DNA of 55,110 nt from positions 1 to 55,110 of the forward strand of contig NZ_JAKHSK010000033.1 in NCBI RefSeq assembly GCF_023499215.1, read 5' to 3'. Shown here in pieces: positions 11,006 through 19,161 of this stretch (the first letter of the stretch is position 1; each line of letters begins with the position of its first letter). The translations under genes and the position numbers were made by a program. This DNA is from Zunongwangia pacifica (lineage in GTDB: Bacteria; Bacteroidota; Bacteroidia; Flavobacteriales; Flavobacteriaceae). The notes under the pieces were generated by a model. It searched no databases. It was not told where the DNA came from and saw nothing but the letters and a program-made list of their open reading frames with translations.

Positions 11006-11797
11006 ATGAGACTTCAGTTTTTCAAATATCAGGGGACAGGAAACGATTTTGTAATGATCGATAATCGTAATAACATAGTATCCAAAAACGATACCAAATT
11101 GATCAACAGACTTTGTGACCGCAAATTTGGCATAGGAGCAGATGGATTGATCCTTTTAGAGCATCCCGATGCTGAAGGTGATGATTTTAAAATGGTGTAT
11201 TTTAATGCAGATGGTAATGAAAGTACTATGTGCGGTAATGGTGGGCGATGCCTGGTAGCTTTTGCCAAAATGTTGGGAATTATTGAAACCGAAGCGAACT
11301 TTACCGCTATTGATGGACCTCATAAAGCTTCTATCGATAAAAACGATATCGTGAATTTACAGATGCAAAATGTATCTGATATTTACCAATCTGGAAACAT
11401 TGCTTTTTTAGATACCGGATCACCACATCACATAGTTTTTACAGATAACGTAAACGAGCTTGATGTAAAAGAAGAAGGTGCTGCTATACGATATTCTACC
11501 GATTATAAGGAAAAAGGAACGAACGTAAATTTTGTAGAAAAGACAGAAGCAGAGGATACTTTTATCGTTAGAACTTACGAGCGGGGAGTAGAAGATGAAA
11601 CCTTAGCTTGCGGTACTGGTGTTACTGCTGTGGCTATTGCGGCACATCATAGTAATCGTACTAAAGCCAGTGAGGTGAAATTGCAGGTTCCGGGAGGGAG
11701 TTTATCGGTAAGTTTTAAAGCTGATGGGAATAATTATCAAGATGTTTGGCTTAAAGGCCCTGCGAAACTTGTTTTTAAAGGCGAGATAGCATGTTAA
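11006..11797 (+). CDS. dapF: Diaminopimelate epimerase
   Basis: 263 residues, the normal size. DapF converts LL- to meso-diaminopimelate, the precursor of lysine and of peptidoglycan cross-links, without a cofactor by using two cysteines. Both are present: C76 in STMCGNGGRC and C202 in LACGTGVTA. The opening FFKYQGTGNDFVMID is the family N terminus. It overlaps the following acetyltransferase by 7 bases, and mltG follows, so the three genes form an operon partly devoted to cell-wall synthesis. Confidence 0.97.
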   Translation: MRLQFFKYQGTGNDFVMIDNRNNIVSKNDTKLINRLCDRKFGIGADGLILLEHPDAEGDDFKMVYFNADGNESTMCGNGGRCLVAFAKMLGIIETEANFTAIDGPHKASIDKNDIVNLQMQNVSDIYQSGNIAFLDTGSPHHIVFTDNVNELDVKEEGAAIRYSTDYKEKGTNVNFVEKTEAEDTFIVRTYERGVEDETLACGTGVTAVAIAAHHSNRTKASEVKLQVPGGSLSVSFKADGNNYQDVWLKGPAKLVFKGEIAC

Positions 11798-12324
11798 CAC
11801 TAAAGGGAGAAAAATTATATCTGCGAGCATTAGAGCCTGAAGATCTCGAATTTCTGCACGAGTTAGAAAATAATGAAGAATTTTGGGAAGTAAGTGCGAC
11901 ACAGGCTCCTTTTTCAAAATTTCTATTGAAGAAATATCTGGAAAATTCGCATCTGGATATTTATGAAATAAAACAATTACGCCTGGTTATTTGTAATTTA
12001 AAAGATCAGCCTATTGGTTTGATCGATATTTTTGATTTTGAACCAAAAGATCGAAGAGCGGCGATAGGAATTCTTATTGCAAACCCAGAAGAACGCCAAA
12101 AAGGCTTTGGAGCTGAAAGTTTATCACTGGTTTGTAAATATTGCTTTAAGCATATGGGATTGCATCAGGTTTATGCCAATATTACGGCAGATAACGAGCG
12201 TAGCCTGCGCTTATTCGAAAATCGCGGATTCACACAGGCGGGGTTAAAAAAGGAATGGACGTTTGTAAATGGTCGTTTTAAAGACGAATATTTATATCAA
12301 CTAATTAATAAGAATGTACATTAA
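11791..12324 (+). CDS. GNAT acetyltransferase, RimJ/RimL type
   Basis: 177 residues. The acetyl-CoA-binding core is visible: the Q/RxxGxG/A-like stretch NPEERQKGFGAESL (about 109-122), then MGLHQVYANITADNERSLRLFENRGF (about 130-155), typical of RimJ/RimL-like N-acetyltransferases. The substrate is unknown; the family acetylates protein N termini or small molecules. Its start overlaps dapF by 7 bases and its end overlaps mltG by 11 bases, so the three are translationally coupled. Confidence 0.85.
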   Translation: MLTLKGEKLYLRALEPEDLEFLHELENNEEFWEVSATQAPFSKFLLKKYLENSHLDIYEIKQLRLVICNLKDQPIGLIDIFDFEPKDRRAAIGILIANPEERQKGFGAESLSLVCKYCFKHMGLHQVYANITADNERSLRLFENRGFTQAGLKKEWTFVNGRFKDEYLYQLINKNVH

Positions 12325-13357
12325 AAAAATAGTAGTAGCCATCGCAGTTTTAGGATTGGTGGCCGTAGGCGGATTTAGTTATTATATCTATCAAACGATA
12401 TTTGGAATAAACACTGCTTTTTCTTCAAACGAAAAAGTGGTTTTAATTCCAACCAATTCAGATTACTTAGCTGTAATTGATAGTTTGAAGCCACTCATTA
12501 AAGACATCAATAGTTTTAATATTGTGGCTGAAAAAAAGCAATATCCTAATAATATAAAAGCAGGAAGGTTTATTCTTAAAAAAGGAATGAACAACAACGA
12601 AATTATTAATGTGCTGCGCAGTAAAAATGCGCCTGTAAACGTAACTTTTAATAATCAGGAGCGTATTGAGGATTTAGCAGGACGTGTGGCTACGCAAATT
12701 GAAGCAGACAGTCTTAGTTTATTAGAGGCCATGCAGAGTAAGGATTTTCTTGCTGAAAATAATTTTGATGAGGCTACTGCTTTAGGGATGTATATTCCTA
12801 ATAAATATGAGTTCTTCTGGAATACCTCGGCTGAAGAGTTTAGAGATCGGATGAAGAAAGAATACGATCGTTTTTGGACGAGCAATAGATTAGAAAGGGC
12901 CAAAGAGATTGGTTTAACACCAGCGCAGGTAATTACTATAGCTTCTATTGTTCAGAAAGAAACTGCAAAGGTAGACGAACGTCCAAGAGTAGCCGGAGTG
13001 TATATGAATAGGTATAAAAATGGTTGGAAACTTGATGCCGATCCTACGGTGATTTATGCCATCAAACAGAAAACACAAAATTTTGATACAATTATAAAAA
13101 GAGTTCTTTATAAGGATTTAGAACTGGATTCCCCTTATAATACCTATAAATATGCTGCCATTCCGCCCGGGCCAATCAGTATGCCCGATATTTCTTCTAT
13201 TGAAGCAGTATTAAATTATGAGGATCATGATTACTTCTATTTTGTAGCCAATGTTGAAAATTTTGGTTATCACAAATTCGCTAAAACCCTTGCCCAGCAC
13301 AACCGTAACAAGCAGGAATATGTTCGCTGGATTAATAAAAAGGGGATAAAGAGATAG
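12314..13357 (+). CDS. mltG: Endolytic murein transglycosylase MltG
   Basis: 347 residues. One N-terminal membrane helix (about 5-27) anchors the protein in the inner membrane. A periplasmic LysM-like subdomain (about 40-100) precedes the YceG catalytic domain. The catalytic glutamate is E216 in IASIVQKETAKVDERP, followed by VAGVYMNRYKNGWKLDADPTVIYA and the SPYNTYKYAAIPPGPIS segment. MltG cleaves nascent glycan strands and limits their length. Its position after dapF fits a cell-wall operon. Confidence 0.95.
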   Translation: MYIKKIVVAIAVLGLVAVGGFSYYIYQTIFGINTAFSSNEKVVLIPTNSDYLAVIDSLKPLIKDINSFNIVAEKKQYPNNIKAGRFILKKGMNNNEIINVLRSKNAPVNVTFNNQERIEDLAGRVATQIEADSLSLLEAMQSKDFLAENNFDEATALGMYIPNKYEFFWNTSAEEFRDRMKKEYDRFWTSNRLERAKEIGLTPAQVITIASIVQKETAKVDERPRVAGVYMNRYKNGWKLDADPTVIYAIKQKTQNFDTIIKRVLYKDLELDSPYNTYKYAAIPPGPISMPDISSIEAVLNYEDHDYFYFVANVENFGYHKFAKTLAQHNRNKQEYVRWINKKGIKR

Positions 13358-13479
13358 AAAAAGACTAAAACAGGGAAATCGTAATTACTTGATTGTCTTA
13401 ATGTTACTATTTTTGTGGAGTAGTGGGATGCTTTACGAAAGGTTTAACAGTCTGTTATTCAGATTATTAAAAATTGTTG

Positions 13480-13487
13480 TACATTTG
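13480..13487 (+). promoter_or_regulatory. Candidate promoter -7 element for the lysozyme-like gene
   Basis: TACATTTG matches TAnnTTTG in the 212-base gap after mltG, giving a leader of about 75 bases before the ATG at 13570. No convincing -33 TTG is seen. Confidence 0.4.
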
Positions 13488-13569
13488 CATCCGCAAATTT
13501 GAAGAGAAATCAATTCTATAAAAATAGGAATAAATATTGATTTAACAAACTCTTCAGAAAAAAAATGTA

Positions 13570-14247
13570 ATGAGTAAGAAAATTGTTAAACTTTCCTGGC
13601 TGCCAGTACTTGCTGGATCGGTATTTTTTAGTTTTAGCACAAAGAAAGCAGCAGATTTAGAGATTGAAGGTTTTACTACTCCAAATCTTGAATTAGATTA
13701 TACGGTATCTCCAGAAACGGTACCGTTAAAAGCTACAGAGGTGCCTTTAAAAGCGCTTCCAAGGTTAGGGAAGTCGTACATTGGGTTTAAAGAGGCTATT
13801 GGCTTTAAAGAATCCGGTGGAGACTACAAGAGCATTAATGAGTATGGATACATGGGGAAATACCAGTTTGGTAAAGGAACCCTTAATTTATTAGGGGTAT
13901 ACAACACACAAGAATTCCTTAATAATCCAGAACTCCAGGAGGCCACTTTTTATACCAATGCTTCTCGTAACAAATGGATCTTGATTCGTGATATTAAACG
14001 TTTTGTGGGTAAAACCATAAATGGCGTGGAAGTTACAGAATCTGGAATACTGGCAGCTGCGCATCTTGCAGGGCCTGGTAGTGTGAAAAAATATTTAAGA
14101 AGCTACGGAGCACAAATGTTTAACGATGCATTTGGAACCAGTATTAAATATTATATGAAACGTTTTGCAGGTTATGATACATCATTCATTAAACCCGTTA
14201 AAAATCCAAGAGTAGATTTTTCAAAAATAAACGCTGTTAATTCCTAA
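13570..14247 (+). CDS. Lysozyme-like (transglycosylase-type) secreted protein
   Basis: 225 residues. The N terminus has a weak hydrophobic stretch (about 8-23) that may be a signal or anchor. Residues 70-180 look like a lysozyme/transglycosylase fold: GFKESGGDYKSINEYGYMGKYQFG (from residue 78) has a candidate catalytic glutamate E81 in the pattern ExSGGDY...GxYQF, and AAAHLAGPGSVKKYL near 150 matches the late helix of that fold. A LysM repeat, as implied by some family names, is not evident. The predicted role is cleavage or binding of peptidoglycan. It lies downstream of mltG but has its own gap and possible promoter. Confidence 0.68.
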   Translation: MSKKIVKLSWLPVLAGSVFFSFSTKKAADLEIEGFTTPNLELDYTVSPETVPLKATEVPLKALPRLGKSYIGFKEAIGFKESGGDYKSINEYGYMGKYQFGKGTLNLLGVYNTQEFLNNPELQEATFYTNASRNKWILIRDIKRFVGKTINGVEVTESGILAAAHLAGPGSVKKYLRSYGAQMFNDAFGTSIKYYMKRFAGYDTSFIKPVKNPRVDFSKINAVNS

Positions 14248-14256
14248 TTTTAAGAA

Positions 14257-14982
14257 TCAGTCTTTTTGAATGACAAAAATGGTAGGTCTTTTATGAAGGT
14301 CTACCTTTTTTTGTTTCCATTCATTTATAGATAGTGTAAGGATAAACTCTGTGGGTAGTGTAAGATCGCATGCAATACATAAACGTGTTGTTGGATGTAA
14401 GACTTGGATAAGATCCTCTAAAAGTTTGTTATTGCGATACGGAGTTTCAATAAAAACCTGAGCCATTTTTTTTTCAGAAGAAATACGCTCAAGGGTTTTT
14501 AACTCCTGTTTCTTTTCTTTTTTATCGATAGGTAAATAGCCATTAAAACTAAATGCCTGGCCGTTCATGCCGCTACCCATCATGGCGAGTAAAATAGAGG
14601 ATGGACCAACCAAGGGCACGACCTGAATTCCATTTTGATGCGCTAATTTTACAATTTCAGCACCGGGATCGGCAACACCAGGTACACCAGCTTCACTAAT
14701 AAGACCAACATCAAGGCCTTCTTTGCAGGCGTCCAGAAAGTTTGGGATTTCGGTAACTTCAGTAAATTTATTTAGGGTTTTAAACTTTAAAATTTGTTGT
14801 TTTTTCTGCGGAACAAGTTTTTTTATCGCTCTACGGGCGGTTTTTTCATTTTCAGCAATGTAATGGTCTATTCGCTCTACGTGTTTTTTTACCGTTAATG
14901 GCAAAACATCTATTGGATTAGATTCGCCAAGCGTTGTTGGAATTAAATATAGTTTTCCAGAAAATGAAAAGTGCTTTGCCAT
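14257..14982 (-). CDS. SAM-dependent methylase, RsmI-like (tetrapyrrole methylase fold)
   Basis: 241 residues. It starts with LYLIPTTLGE where RsmI proteins have LYxVxTPIGN, and carries EAGVPGVADPGAEIVKLA (about 116-133), the core of RsmI, which 2'-O-methylates C1402 of 16S rRNA. It is shorter than the usual 280-290 residues because the C-terminal domain is missing. In Bacteroidota this short form is widespread, often beside a full RsmI elsewhere, so the target is uncertain. Its start overlaps the stop of the upstream phosphatase by one base, so the two are coupled. Confidence 0.82.
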   Translation of the reverse strand: MAKHFSFSGKLYLIPTTLGESNPIDVLPLTVKKHVERIDHYIAENEKTARRAIKKLVPQKKQQILKFKTLNKFTEVTEIPNFLDACKEGLDVGLISEAGVPGVADPGAEIVKLAHQNGIQVVPLVGPSSILLAMMGSGMNGQAFSFNGYLPIDKKEKKQELKTLERISSEKKMAQVFIETPYRNNKLLEDLIQVLHPTTRLCIACDLTLPTEFILTLSINEWKQKKVDLHKRPTIFVIQKD

Positions 14983-15452
14983 TAGTATGTTCCGTTTTTT
15001 AATTTTTCTACAATTTTTGCCGTAGCTTCATCCAACATTTGGTATACGTTTTCGAAGCCCTGATCACCACCATAATAAGGATCGGGAACATCTACATTTT
15101 CACCAGGGAAAATCTCGTTTAAAATAAGCTTTATTTTTTCTTTTTCCGCTTCAGATTCAGCTAGAGCAAGCGCATCACGATAATTAGAATTATCCATCAC
15201 AAAAATATGGTCAAAATCTTTTAAATCCTGCCTGGTAAGCTGTCGGCCACGTTGGTCGGTAATATCAAGACCGTGTTTCCTCGCGGTAGCAATAGATCTT
15301 CGATCGGGTAGATCGTTAATATGATAGTTGCTGGTTCCGGCAGAGTCTACATAAACTTCGTTAGTGTTTACTTTTGCTTTTAAAACTCCTTCAGCAAGAG
15401 GGGATCGGCAAATATTGCCAAGGCAAACCATTAGGATTCTTTTCTTTTCCAT
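14982..15452 (-). CDS. Low-molecular-weight protein tyrosine phosphatase
   Basis: 156 residues, the normal size. The P-loop CLGNICRS puts the nucleophile at C10 and the binding arginine at R16 (C-X5-R). The general acid lies in DVPDPYYGG (D124). Such enzymes dephosphorylate protein tyrosines, and some family members act on arginine phosphate or on small molecules. It lies 54 bases after dnaA on the same strand, beyond a hairpin, and overlaps the RsmI-like gene by one base. Confidence 0.93.
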   Translation of the reverse strand: MEKKRILMVCLGNICRSPLAEGVLKAKVNTNEVYVDSAGTSNYHINDLPDRRSIATARKHGLDITDQRGRQLTRQDLKDFDHIFVMDNSNYRDALALAESEAEKEKIKLILNEIFPGENVDVPDPYYGGDQGFENVYQMLDEATAKIVEKLKNGTY

Positions 15453-15475
15453 AGTTTAGCAGCTATTTTAAAGTA

Positions 15476-15501
15476 AAAAAGCTCTTTAAAAAGAGCTTTT
15501 T
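15476..15501 (-). terminator. Terminator after dnaA
   Basis: Perfect 11 bp stem AAAAAGCTCTT / AAGAGCTTTTT with a 4-base loop, starting 6 bases past the dnaA stop. Some read-through into the phosphatase gene is possible. Confidence 0.82.
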
Positions 15502-15506
15502 GAAAC

Positions 15507-16934
15507 TTAAATCGTTAATTTTTTATTGAGATCCTCTACAAATTTCTTGAATTGCTTATCTGTAGAAGCAAGATTATCTACTGTTTTGCAAGCGTGTAAT
15601 ACCGTGGCGTGATCACGACTTCCTATTTGTGAGCCAATACTCGCTAAAGAAGCTTTGGTGAACTTTTTGGCAAAGAACATTGCCAATTGCCTGGCCTGTA
15701 CAATATGGCGCTTTCTGGTTTTAGATTGTAAGGTCTCTACATCCATCTGAAAGTAATCACTTACTACTTTTTGAATGTAATCGATGCTTACTTCCCGCTT
15801 GGTATTTTTAACGTAATTATCTACGATTTTTTTAGCAAGCTCTAAGGTGACATCCTTTTTATTGAAAGAAGAGTGAGCGATCAAAGAAATAATGGCTCCT
15901 TCTAATTCACGAATATTCGCTTTAATATTATTCGCTAAAAACTCCACAATCTCTTCCGGCATTTCTACACCATCGCGATAAAGTTTGTTTTTAATAATAG
16001 AAACGCGGGTTTCAAAATCAGGGTGCTGCAATTCAGCTGAAAGTCCCCATTTAAATCGAGAAAGTAAACGTTGCTCGATATCCTGCATATCCACTGGAGC
16101 TTTATCACTGGTAAGGATTACCTGCTTTCCGTTTTGATGCAGGTGGTTAAAGATGTGGAAAAATACATCCTGAGTTCCTGCTTTACCCGATAATAATTGA
16201 ATATCATCTACAATTAAAACATCAATAATCTGGTAAAAGTGAATAAAGTCGTTTCTATTGTTCTTTTTAACAGATTCGATATACTGCTGTGTAAATTTTT
16301 CCGCAGAAATGTAAAGCACCGTTTTCTCTGGATATTTGTCTTTAATTTCTACCCCGATGGCATGAGCCAAATGTGTTTTTCCAAGACCAACGCCTCCAAA
16401 AATAAGAAGCGGATTAAAAGACGTTCCTCCCGGTTTATTCGCAACGGCCAAACCAGCAGATCGTGCTAATCGGTTGGAGTCACCTTCAAGAAAATTCTCG
16501 AAGTTATAACTTGGGTTTAATTGCGATTCAATCTTTACATTTCTAATGCCCGGGATCACAAAAGGATTCTTTAATTCCGGGTTTTTATTCTTCACAGGAA
16601 CATCTACCTCCTGAGAAGTCATATTAGCTCGTTGTGTACTAGGAATTTTTTCGGTAAAAGGTAATTTATTACCGTAGGTGTTTTCCATTTTTATAACGTA
16701 CACCAATTTTGCTTTTTCTCCTAGTTCTCTAGTTAAACTAACTTTTAAAAGTTTAACATAGTGTTCTTCCAACCACTCGTAGAAAAACTTAGACGGTACC
16801 TGTATGCTTAATGCACAATCGGTAAGCTTTACTGCTTGTATTGGCTCGAACCAGGTTTTATAAGCCTGTGGCGAAATGTTATCTTTTATAAAAGCTAGAC
16901 AGCTATTCCAAACTGATTGCGCAGTTTTCGACAT
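15507..16934 (-). CDS. dnaA: Chromosomal replication initiator protein DnaA
   Basis: 475 residues. Domain I (about 1-85) begins AQSVWNSCLAFIKDNISPQAYKTWF. A variable linker follows. The AAA+ domain has Walker A GGVGLGKTH (180-188) and the Walker B region DVLIVDDIQLLSG. The C-terminal DNA-binding helix-turn-helix ends with the signature IGSQIGSRDHATVLHACKTV. DnaA opens the replication origin. The upstream gap (16935-17140) has no convincing cluster of DnaA boxes, so oriC is probably elsewhere, as is common in Bacteroidota. Confidence 0.98.
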   Translation of the reverse strand: MSKTAQSVWNSCLAFIKDNISPQAYKTWFEPIQAVKLTDCALSIQVPSKFFYEWLEEHYVKLLKVSLTRELGEKAKLVYVIKMENTYGNKLPFTEKIPSTQRANMTSQEVDVPVKNKNPELKNPFVIPGIRNVKIESQLNPSYNFENFLEGDSNRLARSAGLAVANKPGGTSFNPLLIFGGVGLGKTHLAHAIGVEIKDKYPEKTVLYISAEKFTQQYIESVKKNNRNDFIHFYQIIDVLIVDDIQLLSGKAGTQDVFFHIFNHLHQNGKQVILTSDKAPVDMQDIEQRLLSRFKWGLSAELQHPDFETRVSIIKNKLYRDGVEMPEEIVEFLANNIKANIRELEGAIISLIAHSSFNKKDVTLELAKKIVDNYVKNTKREVSIDYIQKVVSDYFQMDVETLQSKTRKRHIVQARQLAMFFAKKFTKASLASIGSQIGSRDHATVLHACKTVDNLASTDKQFKKFVEDLNKKLTI

Positions 16935-17140
16935 GCTACGTGTGACGTTATTTGTTTGTTATTAGATTGTTTGATTTACTCCTGATAAGAGTGCTCCTTT
17001 CCAAAAGAAGGGCAACAAAGATGTGAACAAAATATGTAAAAAAAAAACTGTTTGGGTATTGAATTTTTGGAATATTTTATTCATACTTATAATGACTCAA
17101 ATCTCAAAATTTATTTTAGTTCAAGTTTTAAAATCCGACA

Positions 17141-17533
17141 ATGAAAGACCATTTATCTATACTAAAAGTACGATATGCAGAAACAGACCAAATGGGTGTT
17201 GTGCATCACGGTAATTATGCTCAGTATCTGGAAATTGCACGAATTGACTGGCTTGAAAAAATTGGTATTTCCTATAAAAGTATGGAAAAAAACGGTATTA
17301 TGCTACCAGTTTATGAAATGAATTTTAAGTTTAAGAAATCGGCTTTTTTTGACGATCAATTAAAGATCCTTACCAGTCTTAGACAGACGCCCGATGTAAA
17401 AATAATTTTTGATTATAAAATTTATAATCAGGACGACGAATTGTTAACAACTGCCACCACCGTTTTAGTGTTTATGGATGCCCAAACAAGACGCCCAATT
17501 CGATGTCCAAAATATGTGTTGGAGAAGCTTTAA
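17141..17533 (+). CDS. Acyl-CoA thioesterase, YbgC/FadM (4HBT) family
   Basis: 130 residues, a single hotdog domain. The active-site motif YAETDQMGVVHHGNYAQYLE (12-31) has the catalytic aspartate D16 and the family HGNY. The family hydrolyses acyl-CoA or acyl-ACP thioesters; the YbgC branch acts on short-chain acyl-CoA and is linked to the Tol-Pal system in proteobacteria, which is not seen here. It is a lone gene, divergent from dnaA. The ATG at 17141 gives the family-like N terminus; a longer overlapping frame upstream is in a different register and looks spurious. Confidence 0.9.
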   Translation: MKDHLSILKVRYAETDQMGVVHHGNYAQYLEIARIDWLEKIGISYKSMEKNGIMLPVYEMNFKFKKSAFFDDQLKILTSLRQTPDVKIIFDYKIYNQDDELLTTATTVLVFMDAQTRRPIRCPKYVLEKL

Positions 17534-17903
17534 ATTAGCTCGTTTTGCTGTTAGGAATTAGATAATTTGACGATGTGTTAATTCGACAATTTGAAAATGA
17601 ATTAATGTAGTTTTTGAAATGTCATTTGGACATTGTGTTAAATTAGAAATTGAGAAATAAAGAAGAGAATAAGGACTTACGAACCAAGAATCAGGATTAT
17701 TATTTTAAATGCTGAATATGGTTTATGTTTTTTTGGTCGAAATAAGTTTATTATTAAAATAATGTCATTTCGACCGAAGCGGAGAAATCTTTATTCTCGT
17801 TTGAAAGAGATATTCTCGACCCGTGCCTCGCACTGCCAACTGCGACTGTCCACTGCTGCTCACTGTTACTGCCCACCGCTTACTGAGATTACTCAATGAA
17901 ACC
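17534..17903. repeat. Gene-free stretch with degenerate intergenic repeats
   Basis: 370 bases without a plausible gene. It contains a segment around 17764-17790 (GTCATTTCGACCGAAGCGG then AGAAATCTT) and a related segment near 17810-17830 (ATTCTCGACCCGTGCCTCGC), both resembling short repeats scattered in flavobacterial genomes. Around 17830-17885 there is an ACTGnnn-type degenerate tandem array. A gaACCAAGAATCAGGATTATT stretch near 17680 recurs in modified form at about 20980. Confidence 0.55.
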
Positions 17904-18515
17904 TTATTCCACTTTCTTAATACCTACCTTATAAGTACTGTCGAATTTATCGAATATGGCCTCGGCTTCTTTTTTACGAACAGAAAGATAGATTTTGCAA
18001 TCTAATTCCAATTTTTGTTCGATAATATTCAGGTTATTTTCTTTGATAAGCCGCATAACGATATTCATTTCGGGATAATCAAAATGAACTTCAAAAACTT
18101 CATCGATGGTACGCTCTACGATATTCGAATTCTCTAGCGCCATTTGCGCTGTGGATTTGTAAGCATTTATGAGTCCGCCTACCCCTAATTTCACACCGCC
18201 AAAATATCGCACCACCACAATTAAGACATTGGTAACTTCAAAAGACTGAATTTGTCCGTAGATAGGCATTCCGGCCGAGTTAGATGGTTCGCCATCGTCA
18301 TTGGCGCGATAATAAACATCCTGTTCCTCTTTACCGGTTTGCCAGGCATAACACCAGTGCCGTGCTTTGTGATGTTTCGACTTTAATTCTTCTAGGTGAA
18401 CATTGGCTTCCTCTTCATTTTTAATAGGGAAAGCATAGCCAAAAAACTTCGAATTTCGGTCTTTAAATAAAACTTCTTTAGAGGCTTTGGTAATGGTTTT
18501 ATAGGTGTCCTTCAT
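17904..18515 (-). CDS. YigZ/IMPACT family protein
   Basis: 203 residues. The UPF0029 core carries the family signature: GEPSNSAGMPIYGQIQSFEVTN (about 77-98), then VVVRYFGGVKLGVGGLINAYKSTA (about 102-125). A C-terminal DUF1949-like ferredoxin fold follows. YigZ relatives are linked to translation control in eukaryotes (IMPACT); the bacterial function is not settled. It is followed upstream on the same strand by a HAD phosphatase gene with a 34-base gap. Confidence 0.9.
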   Translation of the reverse strand: MKDTYKTITKASKEVLFKDRNSKFFGYAFPIKNEEEANVHLEELKSKHHKARHWCYAWQTGKEEQDVYYRANDDGEPSNSAGMPIYGQIQSFEVTNVLIVVVRYFGGVKLGVGGLINAYKSTAQMALENSNIVERTIDEVFEVHFDYPEMNIVMRLIKENNLNIIEQKLELDCKIYLSVRKKEAEAIFDKFDSTYKVGIKKVE

Positions 18516-18549
18516 TTTGGCAAACTAAGGATTTTTTGACGGAATCGCC

Positions 18550-19161
18550 CTAAGAGAATAATTCTTTCTTAGTAGTAAACAAATCAATCACATCTTCTCG
18601 TGTGGGTTCAAGATTCCATACATTGATGCCTAAAGCAGCGGCAGCATCGGTATTTTCCTTCGTATCATCTATAAAAAGACATTCTTCAGGTTTTAAATCG
18701 TGCTGTTTTAGTACATATTTGTAGATATTGGCATCTGGTTTTCTAAAATTGATTTCGTAAGACAGATAAAACGCATCAAAACATTGCTGAAATTCGTTAA
18801 AAAAAGGTACATTTTCTTTAACCCAATCGATATGAATTTCGTTAGTGTTGCTTAAAAGTATAAGCTGGTAATCTTTCGCTGCAGCCAGTTTTTTAATGAA
18901 TTCTAATCGGTATTCGGGGAAATCGACCAGTATGGCATTCCAGGCTTCAAGAAATTTTTCTTGCTCAATCGCACTAAATTCGTTTTTGTAGGTATTGAAA
19001 AATTCTTCTGAAGAAATTAAGCCCTTTTCGTATTCCTGATTGATTGTAATGATAGACTCTGGTAAATTTTTAAGGCCAAATTTCTCTAATTGTTTTGGGG
19101 TAGCCGATTTATCTAAATTGATAAAAATATCGCCAAAATCGAAAATGATGGTTTTAATCAT
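18550..19161 (-). CDS. HAD-family hydrolase (subfamily IA)
   Basis: 203 residues. HAD motif I is IIFDFGDIFINLD, in which D8 is the likely nucleophile and the usual second aspartate (+2) is replaced by G10; motif II is LLSNTNEI; motif III has the lysine in FRKPDANIY; motif IV is CLFIDDTKENTDAA. The missing second Asp of motif I (DFG rather than DxD) is unusual for a HAD phosphatase and may mean altered catalysis. The substrate is unknown. Its start overlaps the ribD stop by 8 bases, so the two are coupled; some HAD enzymes dephosphorylate the riboflavin intermediate that RibD makes, which is a reasonable but unproven link. Confidence 0.85.
   Translation of the reverse strand: MIKTIIFDFGDIFINLDKSATPKQLEKFGLKNLPESIITINQEYEKGLISSEEFFNTYKNEFSAIEQEKFLEAWNAILVDFPEYRLEFIKKLAAAKDYQLILLSNTNEIHIDWVKENVPFFNEFQQCFDAFYLSYEINFRKPDANIYKYVLKQHDLKPEECLFIDDTKENTDAAAALGINVWNLEPTREDVIDLFTTKKELFS

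Noticed and set aside
16935-17140. Possible replication origin upstream of dnaA
   Set aside because: Only one weak match to a DnaA box (around 17031) and no cluster or AT-rich unwinding array beyond general AT richness.
17830-17885. Short ORF over the ACTG repeat (plus strand, 17823-18005)
   Set aside because: The reading is a low-complexity artefact that runs into the YigZ gene on the other strand.
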